Assembly (NCBI GenBank): GCA_964506325.1
Contig: CAZDLO010000101.1
Span: forward strand, 1 to 13,192
Direction of reading: 5' to 3'
Length of the DNA: 13,192 nucleotides
From: CAINVV01 sp964506325
GTDB taxonomy: Bacteria > Bacteroidota > Bacteroidia > Bacteroidales > Prolixibacteraceae
The translations under genes were made by a program, and so were the position numbers. The notes below the pieces were generated by a model. The model saw only the letters and a program-made list of their open reading frames with translations, did not search any database and had not been told where the DNA came from. Positions 6,402-13,192 of this stretch are shown piece after piece (the first letter of the stretch is position 1; the number at the start of each line of letters is the position of its first letter).

Positions 6402-7511
6402 ATGAATCTTTCATATTTCTTCGTCCCGGTGTTTCTGCTGGTTTTTTCTTCCGGACCGCTTGCCGGACAGGAAGACTGGCCAATTTTCAGGGGTAACCAG
6501 CAATTAACAGGTACAACAAACCATTCCTTGCCTGAAAATCCGCGCCTGCTGTTTTCCTTTGTTACAGGGGACGACATCAAAGCTGCACCTGTTGGCACAC
6601 GTCAGACCATATTTTGTGGTTCTACAGACGGAAACATGTATGCAATAGGATTGGACGGAAAGCAAAAGTGGAAATTTACCGCAGGAAACGCCATTGAAGC
6701 GCCGGCCCTGCTGATTGACGGCTCTGTGGTTTTCGGCACCCTGGATGGCTGGTTGTTTCGCCTTGATGGTAAAACGGGCCGACAGTTATGGAAATACAAA
6801 ACGGACAACCAGATCATGGGTTCAGCCAACTGGTACAAGTCAGGTTCAAAAACCAGGCTTATCGTGGGGAGTTATGATTACAACCTCCACGCGGTTGGAT
6901 TTGCCGGAGGCGACAGCCTTTGGCGTTATGAGTCTGACAATTACATCAACGGAGCTCCGGGTGTTTATAAAAACTTTGCAGTTTTCGGAGGTTGTGACGG
7001 TTTTTTGCACCTCGTAAATATTGAGACCGGCAAGGCCTTCAAAAAAATTCAGCTGGCAACCTATATTGCCTCATCGCCTGTAACAGAAGGTAATATGGCC
7101 TACGTCGGGGATTATGAGGGTGCATTTTTCTGCATCAATCTTGAGGAAGGGAAAGTTGCCTGGACCTATCATGAACAGGGGAAAAACCTTCCTTTCGTTG
7201 CTTCACCCGCATTAAGCGGAAATTTTATTGTCATAGGCAGCCAGGACAGGTTTCTTTATTGTTTTGACAAAGTTACCGGTAAAGTAATCTGGAAAACAAA
7301 AACAAGTAACAGGATAGAGTCTTCCTCCGTAATAGCATCTGGAAAAGTACTCACGGGAACGATGGACGGAACCCTTTACATCCATGACCTCGAATCCGGT
7401 AAAGAGCTTTGGAAGTACGAACTGGGTAGCGCCATTCTTGGAAACCCGGCCGTAATTTCAGGAAAAATCGTCGTGGGGGCTGGTGATGGAAGGATTTACA
7501 TTTTCGGATAG
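6402..7511 (+). CDS. Secreted PQQ-like/BamB-like beta-propeller protein
   Basis: With the start at 6402 the protein has 369 residues and opens with a clear Sec signal peptide: MNLSYFFVPVFLLVFSS followed by GPLAG and a probable cleavage before QEDW. The lipobox cysteine is absent, so it should be a soluble periplasmic (or exported) protein, unlike the BamB lipoprotein. The mature part consists of about eight repeats of roughly 40 residues, each ending in patterns such as TGRQLWKYKTD, TGKVIWKTKTS and SGKELWKYELG, typical of PQQ-like/BamB propeller blades. The last blade (GDGRIYIFG) is probably closed by a strand near the N-terminus. The DWPIFRGN opening parallels the YPFFRGP opening of the propeller at 70-1932. 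An in-frame ATG at 6336 would add 22 residues in front of the signal peptide, but it sits only eight bases after a -7 promoter box, so 6402 is preferred. Catalytic quinoprotein features are not visible; a scaffold, assembly or binding role is more likely. The glycosyltransferase gene follows after 129 bp. Confidence 0.88.
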   Translation: MNLSYFFVPVFLLVFSSGPLAGQEDWPIFRGNQQLTGTTNHSLPENPRLLFSFVTGDDIKAAPVGTRQTIFCGSTDGNMYAIGLDGKQKWKFTAGNAIEAPALLIDGSVVFGTLDGWLFRLDGKTGRQLWKYKTDNQIMGSANWYKSGSKTRLIVGSYDYNLHAVGFAGGDSLWRYESDNYINGAPGVYKNFAVFGGCDGFLHLVNIETGKAFKKIQLATYIASSPVTEGNMAYVGDYEGAFFCINLEEGKVAWTYHEQGKNLPFVASPALSGNFIVIGSQDRFLYCFDKVTGKVIWKTKTSNRIESSSVIASGKVLTGTMDGTLYIHDLESGKELWKYELGSAILGNPAVISGKIVVGAGDGRIYIFG

Positions 7512-7583
7512 GTATTCCGTGTAAAAATTTTCGTGTCAGTCACCTGAGGAGTCATACTAATATACAGTTTAACGAAAATACAA

Positions 7584-7623
7584 AACCAGGTTATCAAAAT
7601 ATCTGCGAGCTTTTAACCTGGTT
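7584..7623 (+). terminator. Hairpin between the secreted propeller and glycosyltransferase genes
   Basis: Arms aaccaggtta (7584-7593) and taacctggtt (7614-7623) form a perfect 10-bp stem with a 20-base loop, followed by attttaaattt. It could be a leaky terminator for the propeller gene, but the right arm ends only 17 bases before the glycosyltransferase ATG at 7641. It may therefore act instead as a leader structure affecting that gene's translation. I see no TAnnTTTG box in the gap, so the downstream genes may depend on readthrough. The long loop makes strong termination doubtful. Confidence 0.45.
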
Positions 7624-7640
7624 ATTTTAAATTTAGAAGA

Positions 7641-8954
7641 ATGAAAATTGCACATATTATTCCCGGATCCGGGGGCAGTTTTTACTGCGGAAACTGCCTT
7701 CGCGACAGCAAATATGTAGGCGCAATGAAAGAGTTGGGGCATGAAGTAATTAAAGTACCCATGTATCTTCCACTTTTTGATGATGCACATGACCTTAACG
7801 AGGTTCCTGTTTTTTACGGAGCTGTCAACCTCTACCTCAAGCAAAACTACCCATTGTTAAGACATATGCCGGCATTTATTGAGCATGCCCTTGATTCAAA
7901 GAGCATACTGAGCATGGCCGCACAAAAGGCAGGATCCACCAGGGCAAAAGGTTTGGAAGAAATGACGCTTTCGATGCTGTTAGGGGAAGAAGGTCTGCAG
8001 CATGCAGAACTCGAAAAAATGGTCGACTGGCTGGCCGATGTTGCCCAACCTGATGTGATTCACCTCTCTAATGCCTTGCTTCTGGGCCTGACACACAAAA
8101 TTAAGCAAAGAATGAATATTCCGGTGGTGTGCTCTTTGCAGGATGAAGACGTCTGGGTCGATGTTATGTCCGATAAGTACCGGAAAGAAATCTGGTCACT
8201 TATGAGCGAGCGTGGCTCCGAAATTGATGCATTCATTTCGGTAAGTGAATATTACACCGCTGAAATACGGAAAAAAATGACAATCAGGGATGAACAGTTG
8301 TCGACGGTTCACCTGGGAGTCGACGCTTTTGATTACTACCCAAAGACCATAGGCTGGAAGGAACCCGTTATTGGGTATATGTCGAGGATGTGTGAAGAAA
8401 ATGGACTGGGCATCCTGGTAGATGCATTTATTCTGCTGCATCGAAGCGGGCAGTTCGGCGATGTGAAATTGCATGTAACAGGCGGAAAAACCGCAGACGA
8501 TATTCAATTTATCAGTGGATTAAAAAGAAAACTGAACCAGGCAGGACTGGAGGAGCAAGTGACCTGGGACGATGATTTTGGAATTGAGGAAAGGCAGGTT
8601 TTCTTTGATACGGTAAGGGTAATTTCAGTGCCGGTGTTAAAAGGTGAAGCCTTCGGACTTTACCTGCTTGAAGCCATGGCGTCCGGAATTCCTGTTATTC
8701 AGCCTGCGCTTGGCGCATTTCCGGAAGTGATAAATGCAGGTGGCGGTGGTATCGTTTATTCCCCCAACAGCCCGGATTACCTTGCCGAAGCGATCGGTTC
8801 AGTTATCCTTGACAGCGAAAAGCTGAACGAATTAAGCATTGCAGCACTTTCTAGTGTCAAAAAACATTTCGACATTTACAAACAGGCAGAGAAGATGCTT
8901 GCCGTCTACCAGAAAGCAATTAAGCAAACCAGGCTGTCTGAGGATTCCAACTGA
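7641..8954 (+). CDS. GT-B fold glycosyltransferase, GT4-like
   Basis: This 437-residue cytoplasmic or membrane-peripheral enzyme probably transfers a sugar from a nucleotide-sugar donor to a lipid or glycan acceptor. The C-terminal half has the GT4 layout: IGYMSRMCEENGLGILVDAF (244-263), GIEERQVFFDTVRVISVP (314-331), and the E-x7-E donor-site motif with E336 and E344 in GEAFGLYLLEAMASG. GAFPEVI (358-364) follows. The N-terminal domain opens with MKIAHIIPGSGGSF and then C16-G-N-C19-LRD, where most GT4 enzymes have a glycine-rich loop but no Cys pair. No signal peptide or membrane helix is seen. The start at 7641 is supported by the immediate beta-strand and by agaag just upstream. The ABC ATPase gene follows 31 bp after the stop, so the two are likely co-transcribed and the product may be part of an envelope glycoconjugate route. 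Donor and acceptor cannot be read from the sequence. Confidence 0.87.
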   Translation: MKIAHIIPGSGGSFYCGNCLRDSKYVGAMKELGHEVIKVPMYLPLFDDAHDLNEVPVFYGAVNLYLKQNYPLLRHMPAFIEHALDSKSILSMAAQKAGSTRAKGLEEMTLSMLLGEEGLQHAELEKMVDWLADVAQPDVIHLSNALLLGLTHKIKQRMNIPVVCSLQDEDVWVDVMSDKYRKEIWSLMSERGSEIDAFISVSEYYTAEIRKKMTIRDEQLSTVHLGVDAFDYYPKTIGWKEPVIGYMSRMCEENGLGILVDAFILLHRSGQFGDVKLHVTGGKTADDIQFISGLKRKLNQAGLEEQVTWDDDFGIEERQVFFDTVRVISVPVLKGEAFGLYLLEAMASGIPVIQPALGAFPEVINAGGGGIVYSPNSPDYLAEAIGSVILDSEKLNELSIAALSSVKKHFDIYKQAEKMLAVYQKAIKQTRLSEDSN

Positions 8955-8985
8955 CAGGTCAGAAAAACACAAAAAGAAAAAGCAA

Positions 8986-9675
8986 ATGATATTAAAACTG
9001 GAACAGGTCTCCAAATCTTATTCCAACGATAGTGGTACAATTGTGCGAAAGATCCTGGAGAACCTGGATCTGGAAATAAACCGGGGGGAACGGATTGCTA
9101 TTGTCGGTCCATCCGGATCAGGTAAAACTACCCTGCTGAACCTTATCGGTGCACTTGACAGGCCGGATTCAGGTAAAATCATCTTCGGGGATAAGGATAT
9201 TAGCCGCATCAGTGACAAAGACCTTGCCTCCTTCCGTAACACCAAAATTGGATTTGTTTTTCAACTGCACCATCTCCTCCCCCAGCTTTCACTCCTGGAA
9301 AATATTTTACTGCCTACGCTTACCGACAAAAGGCTCCAGGGAAGTGAAACTGTTGAACGGTCAAAAAAACTGACCACAAGGCTTGGACTAACAGGTGTGG
9401 CTCACCAGAAACCGTCCGAACTGTCGGGAGGAGAATGTCAGCGTACTGCAGTCGCCAGGGCATTGATCAATAAGCCCGACCTGTTGCTGGCCGACGAACC
9501 AACCGGAGCACTCGACCATCAGTCAGCAGTAAACCTGGTAAAACTGCTGGTTGAACTGAGCCGGGAAGAAAAAATGACATTGGTAGTAGTTACACACTCT
9601 CCTGAAGTCGCCAGGGAAATGGACAAAATATACATGATGGAAGACGGCAAACTGGTGAGTGCCGGAAGGCTTTAA
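8986..9675 (+). CDS. ABC transporter ATP-binding protein, LolD/MacB/YbbA type
   Basis: A complete 229-residue nucleotide-binding subunit that powers the permease encoded next. Walker A is GPSGSGKTT (41-49), the Q-loop glutamine is Q93 in VFQLHHLLPQLSLLEN, the signature is LSGGECQR (146-153), Walker B is LLLADEP (166-172), the D-loop is ALD (175-177) and the switch histidine is H204. The FQLHHLLPQLSLLENILLP stretch is typical of LolD, MacB and YbbA enzymes. An in-frame ATG at 8839 would add 49 Lys/Arg-rich residues read through the glycosyltransferase gene; the conserved family begins at MILKLEQVSKSY, so 8986 is the start. The A-rich stretch aaaaagaaaaagcaa precedes it. The permease gene follows after 91 bp. 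These proteins act as dimers at the inner membrane, often as mechanotransmitters, pulling lipids or lipoproteins rather than passing substrates through a channel. The specific substrate is unknown. Confidence 0.93.
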   Translation: MILKLEQVSKSYSNDSGTIVRKILENLDLEINRGERIAIVGPSGSGKTTLLNLIGALDRPDSGKIIFGDKDISRISDKDLASFRNTKIGFVFQLHHLLPQLSLLENILLPTLTDKRLQGSETVERSKKLTTRLGLTGVAHQKPSELSGGECQRTAVARALINKPDLLLADEPTGALDHQSAVNLVKLLVELSREEKMTLVVVTHSPEVAREMDKIYMMEDGKLVSAGRL

Positions 9676-9766
9676 CCTTACAAAAGGATTGAATATCCGG
9701 GAAAACACGGAAGAACCGCTCCGGTACATCAAACAGGAAAATTGAAATTCATACAATAATACATCA

Positions 9767-12700
9767 ATGTCTCTGACCCAATTGTTGCTAAAATCCATCT
9801 GGCATTACCGTAAGCTGAACCTGACGGTCGTACTTGGTGTGGCACTGAGCACTGCAATACTCCTGGGAGCATTGATAATAGGTGATTCAGTCAGATTCAG
9901 CCTCGACCAGGGTACCATTCAACGGCTTGGCAAAACCTCACATGTAATTGTCTCCGGGGAAAGACTTTTCAGGAAGCAACTGGCAGAAGAAATCACTGCA
10001 CAGGAGGGGGTACGAACTGCAGCCTTGCTGCGCTCCAATGGTGTAGCCATCATTGAAGGAGGGAAATCACAATACAATCAACTGGCAGTATGGGGTGCAG
10101 ACACCACTTTGGGGAATTTTGCTGCAGATTCACAACTTTTTCAGTTATCCGGCAATGAAGCCGCCATCAACGAAAACCTGGCCGGACTGGCAGGACTGAA
10201 GGTTGGTGATGAATTTCTGCTGCGGACGACCAGGCTGAATACTTTCCCGTCCAATACTCCATTTGTTTCCCCCGAAGAAAACTCCGTTTCATTCCGGGTA
10301 ATTGTGAAAAGTATCCTCAAAGCAGACCAGCTGGGAAATTTCAGCCTCAGGAATATCCAGTCATCCCCGCGCAATGTGTTCCTGAACCTGGATTGGCTCA
10401 ACGAGCAGATGAAACTGAAACAAAAATCCAACGTTATCCTGGTGCAGGAAGGAATCAACGCAAAAAACCTCGCAATTAAACTGCAACAATACTGGAAGCT
10501 GGAAGACCTGAACCTGAAAATCCGCGAAAATACGGCCTTCAATTACACGGAAGTCATTTCAGACAGGGTATTTATCGAACCCATTACGGAGCAGGTATGC
10601 ATGACCCAAATACCCGGCTGCTATCCTGTTTTTACCTATTTTATCAACGGATTCACTTTCGGCCAAAAAGAATCTCCGTATTCATTTGTTTCCACCAATG
10701 ACACATTAACCGGACAGGAGATGGTGATAAGCAGTTGGCTGGCTGATGATTTAAAGGTCAACATCAATGATTCGCTGAGACTTTCCTATTTCGAAGTTGG
10801 TCCGCTGCGCAGGCTCATTCAGAAGGATACTGTTTTCATGGTAAAGGGCATTGCCAAACTTGAGGACAGAACTGCCGACCGGGACCTGATGCCTGTTATT
10901 CCAGGTCTCTCCGATGCCGGGAACTGCCGCGACTGGAAAACTGGAGTGCCAGTGGATCTTAAAAAGATCAGGCCGGAGGATGAAGCCTATTGGAAACAAT
11001 TCAAAGGAACTCCCAAAGGATTTGTATCACTGCAGACTGCCAGAAATTTATGGGGTAACCGCTTTGGACAGGCAACAGCCATCCGCATGGAAGGAATAAA
11101 TGGCCCGATGCTCGGGCAAACCCTCCTCAGGGGAACCAACCCATCCCAGGTAGGATTTGAAATAACAGATGCAAAAGCTGAAGGCATGTCTGCTGCTGCC
11201 AATGGTGTGGATTTTGGACAATTGTTCATCGGATTGAGCTTTTTTGTCCTGGTTGCCGCATTTTTACTGGCATCCCTGTTGTTTAGACTGTTTCTAAATT
11301 ACAGGAAATCAGAAAGCCGGACATTAAGGGCCATCGGATTTTCTTTCAGGACTATAAGAAAACTGCTGTTTCTCGAAGCCATGACCCTGGTGGTTATGGG
11401 AATTATCCTGGGTATCCCATTGAGTATAGGGTATAACAACCTGATATTGGACGCAATAAATACTATCTGGAATGATATCGTCCGTACCTCAATTGCCTCC
11501 GTACACATTCGGCCCCTTTCCATAATTGCAGGGACCCTGGTTATTTCCGTGATTTTCGCAGGGATATTTTTCTCAAGCCTGAATAGATTTCTCGCTGATC
11601 AGGAGGTCCGTCTGCCAAAGCAGAAAATGAGGGAAAAGCGGCACAGAGGAAGAATCTCTCTTATTACAGGACTTTCCCTGGTATTTCTCTCCCTTGGGAT
11701 CGCTTTTTTCTTTGGTATCAACAAGGGTGAAATCAGCACGGATCTGTTTTTTGTAAGTGGATTTGGATTGTTGCCTGGCCTTATTTTACTTTTAAATTTT
11801 TCACTGGTCAGAATTGCCTCGGCTACCGGTACCCAACCATTTTCGTTGAGATCATTGATACTCAAAAGACTTTCCGGTGAAAGAAAAAGAACACTGATGG
11901 CAGTTGGTTTTTTATCCATAGGAATTTTCCTGGTAATTGCCACGGGACTCTACCGCAAAGACCTGAGCGCCAACGCAGCAAAACCTTTCTCCGGAACAGG
12001 GGGCTATGAGTATTTTATCGAGACAACGCTGCCTGTGCTATTTGATGCCGGCAGCATCGCGGGGAAGACCGACCTGGGATTACCCCTCTCCTCGCAGGTA
12101 GTTTCCTTCCTGGCACAACCTGGAGATGATGCCAGCTGCCTTAACCTGAACCGGATTTCCAGACCCCGGTTGCTGGCATGCAATCCGGCACAGTTTGACG
12201 ATAATTCAGCCTTTTCCTTTGCCACCCGAACGGAAGACCTGGATGAAAAGCATCCCTGGCAATCACTCAACAAGAGGCTGGCAGGTAATGTAATTCCGGC
12301 ATTTGCTGATCAGTCGGTCATCCAGTGGAGCCTTGGAAAAAAAATCGGTGATACCCTTTTGTACAAAAATGAAGCAGGCGATCAGTTAAAGCTCAAATTA
12401 ATCGGTGGATTTGAAAATTCAGTCTTCCAGGGCAATATTATAGTTTCTGAGGAGGTTTTTGTAAAGGCCTTTCCAACGGTCAGCGGTGCCACCGTATTTT
12501 TGGTCAATGACCCGGAGAATTCTATCAACTACGATGATTTTAAATCTGAATGGCGGCGCTTTGGCTCTGAAATTACTGGAACAACAGATCGTTTGCAAAA
12601 TTTCAACCGGATAGAAAACACCTATTTGAATATTTTCCTGATGCTAGGGGCACTGGGATTATTGATTGGTACGGCCGGACTGGGAATAATCATTTTCAGA

Positions 12701-13000
12701 ACCACATTTGAACAAATACCGGAATATGCCCTGTTATTATCTGTCGGATTTGAAAAATCATTCATTGTAAGGATGTTGCATACCGAGAAACTGCTCATGA
12801 TATTGGCCGCTGTCCTGACAGGAGCAATTCCGGCAACCGTTAGCGCAATTCCTGTACTCCTCTCCCAGCATCAGTCTAACCTGTGGATCTGGCTGCCGGC
12901 TGTAACCCTGCTGGTATTAGTCAGCGGGTATATCTCCGTCAGTGTGGCAGTCAGGCTCGCACTGAAAAATAATCTGATTCGTTCCCTTCTTACAGACTAA
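9767..13000 (+). CDS. Large FtsX/MacB-type ABC permease, 10 TM (YbbP-like topology)
   Basis: A 1077-residue inner-membrane protein with ten predicted helices: about 19-40, 484-511, 533-555, 583-605, 630-650, 660-682, 710-729, 954-978, 1004-1032 and 1039-1067. Helices 2-4 and 8-10 form two FtsX-like domains (about 485-612 and 955-1070). Two large periplasmic domains lie at about 41-483 and 730-953. This 1+3 / 3+3 arrangement is that of YbbP-type type VII ABC permeases, not four-helix MacB or LolC/E. The first periplasmic domain, with about 440 residues, is large for the class. Periplasmic cysteines occur as C278/C285, C387 and C791/C805, so disulfides are possible. The N-terminal GDSVRFSL after helix 1 marks the start of the periplasmic domain. 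No MacA- or TolC-like partner is seen. With the ATPase 91 bp upstream it should form a complete mechanotransmission unit. The substrate is unknown; an envelope lipid or lipoprotein is inferred from the family. Confidence 0.9.
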   Translation: MSLTQLLLKSIWHYRKLNLTVVLGVALSTAILLGALIIGDSVRFSLDQGTIQRLGKTSHVIVSGERLFRKQLAEEITAQEGVRTAALLRSNGVAIIEGGKSQYNQLAVWGADTTLGNFAADSQLFQLSGNEAAINENLAGLAGLKVGDEFLLRTTRLNTFPSNTPFVSPEENSVSFRVIVKSILKADQLGNFSLRNIQSSPRNVFLNLDWLNEQMKLKQKSNVILVQEGINAKNLAIKLQQYWKLEDLNLKIRENTAFNYTEVISDRVFIEPITEQVCMTQIPGCYPVFTYFINGFTFGQKESPYSFVSTNDTLTGQEMVISSWLADDLKVNINDSLRLSYFEVGPLRRLIQKDTVFMVKGIAKLEDRTADRDLMPVIPGLSDAGNCRDWKTGVPVDLKKIRPEDEAYWKQFKGTPKGFVSLQTARNLWGNRFGQATAIRMEGINGPMLGQTLLRGTNPSQVGFEITDAKAEGMSAAANGVDFGQLFIGLSFFVLVAAFLLASLLFRLFLNYRKSESRTLRAIGFSFRTIRKLLFLEAMTLVVMGIILGIPLSIGYNNLILDAINTIWNDIVRTSIASVHIRPLSIIAGTLVISVIFAGIFFSSLNRFLADQEVRLPKQKMREKRHRGRISLITGLSLVFLSLGIAFFFGINKGEISTDLFFVSGFGLLPGLILLLNFSLVRIASATGTQPFSLRSLILKRLSGERKRTLMAVGFLSIGIFLVIATGLYRKDLSANAAKPFSGTGGYEYFIETTLPVLFDAGSIAGKTDLGLPLSSQVVSFLAQPGDDASCLNLNRISRPRLLACNPAQFDDNSAFSFATRTEDLDEKHPWQSLNKRLAGNVIPAFADQSVIQWSLGKKIGDTLLYKNEAGDQLKLKLIGGFENSVFQGNIIVSEEVFVKAFPTVSGATVFLVNDPENSINYDDFKSEWRRFGSEITGTTDRLQNFNRIENTYLNIFLMLGALGLLIGTAGLGIIIFRTTFEQIPEYALLLSVGFEKSFIVRMLHTEKLLMILAAVLTGAIPATVSAIPVLLSQHQSNLWIWLPAVTLLVLVSGYISVSVAVRLALKNNLIRSLLTD

Positions 13001-13192
13001 CCAACCAGTTCTGTTTTTACATTTCCCGGATTTTATGTTTGGCGGTCATGGTTCATAACGTGAACCCGGATAAATTACTCCGGATAAATGCCCGTTTATC
13101 ATATAAATGCACTGTTACAAGAATACCTTTCTGCTTCATTTTCAGAAACTTTGGGAACAAATGATCCCAGGGTACTAATTAGACTACATTTA
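13001..13192. other. Intergenic tail with small hairpins and a direct repeat
   Basis: No gene is supported in the last 192 bases. Visible structures are a 6-bp hairpin, ggttca/tgaacc (13050-13055 and 13061-13066, loop taacg), a direct repeat ccggataaat (13066-13075 and 13080-13089), and a second hairpin gataaa/tttatc (13083-13088 and 13095-13100). None is followed by a T-run that would mark a strong terminator for the permease gene. They may be operator-like sites for a gene beyond the window or chance structures. Confidence 0.4.

Noticed and set aside
6164..6598. - strand ORF of 144 codons across the start of the secreted propeller gene
   Set aside because: Most of it is antisense to the signal peptide and first blades of the propeller. 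Its last 30 codons (from 6256) could encode a tiny hydrophobic peptide, but AT-rich intergenic DNA readily gives such stretches and no ribosome-binding site is visible.
8839..8985. N-terminal extension of the ABC ATPase from an upstream ATG
   Set aside because: It overlaps the glycosyltransferase coding sequence by 116 bases, is Lys/Arg-rich and unlike the family; the conserved protein starts at 8986.
13053..13139. 28-codon - strand ORF in the 3' intergenic tail
   Set aside because: Short, overlaps the hairpin and direct-repeat region, with no visible ribosome-binding site or familiar sequence.

Overview
The window looks like chromosome from an anaerobic or facultative member of the Bacteroidetes, probably an uncultured Bacteroidales/Marinilabiliales-like lineage. 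This is an inference from three things: genes lack Shine-Dalgarno sequences, one promoter box fits the Bacteroidetes consensus TAnnTTTG, and the largest redox protein carries the domains of NADH-linked electron-bifurcating enzymes. There are eight protein genes, seven on the + strand and one small gene on the - strand. I saw no RNA genes, insertion sequences, CRISPR arrays or phage genes.

Left unit (70-5930): a membrane-anchored protein with a periplasmic PQQ-like/BamB-like beta-propeller lies 14 bp upstream of a 785-residue fusion of NuoE (HydC-like) with HydB/NuoF, including the extra N-terminal [2Fe-2S] domain and C-terminal 2[4Fe-4S] ferredoxin domain typical of bifurcating enzymes. After a perfect 10-bp hairpin comes a 522-residue flavoprotein: a NuoG/HydA-type [2Fe-2S] domain, a GltD/NfnB-type Fe-S and FAD core, and a C-terminal ferredoxin-like segment. 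The pair resembles Stn (Sporomusa-type Nfn) or HydBC modules, but the flavoprotein has lost the whole NAD(P)H-binding Rossmann domain of GltD/NfnB. It is therefore unlikely to be an ordinary NADP transhydrogenase, and no hydrogenase subunit is present.

Middle (5925-6401): a 57-codon gene on the - strand overlaps the end of the flavoprotein gene tail to tail. A non-coding stretch follows, with a dyad and a Bacteroidetes-type -7 box.

Right unit (6402-13000): a secreted eight-repeat beta-propeller, a GT-B glycosyltransferase (GT4-like) with an unusual N-terminal Cys-x2-Cys, and a LolD/MacB/YbbA-type ABC ATPase with its 10-TM, two-FtsX-domain permease (YbbP-like topology). The last 192 bases hold only short repeats and small hairpins.

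Working together (inference): the right unit looks like an envelope system that glycosylates something in the cytoplasm, moves or extracts an envelope component with a type VII ABC machine, and uses a periplasmic propeller as scaffold. The left unit pairs a periplasmic propeller with a cytosolic NADH/ferredoxin flavin complex whose final electron partner is unknown. The most notable features are the fused NuoE-HydB, the flavoprotein without its NAD(P)H domain, and their association with membrane propellers and envelope genes.
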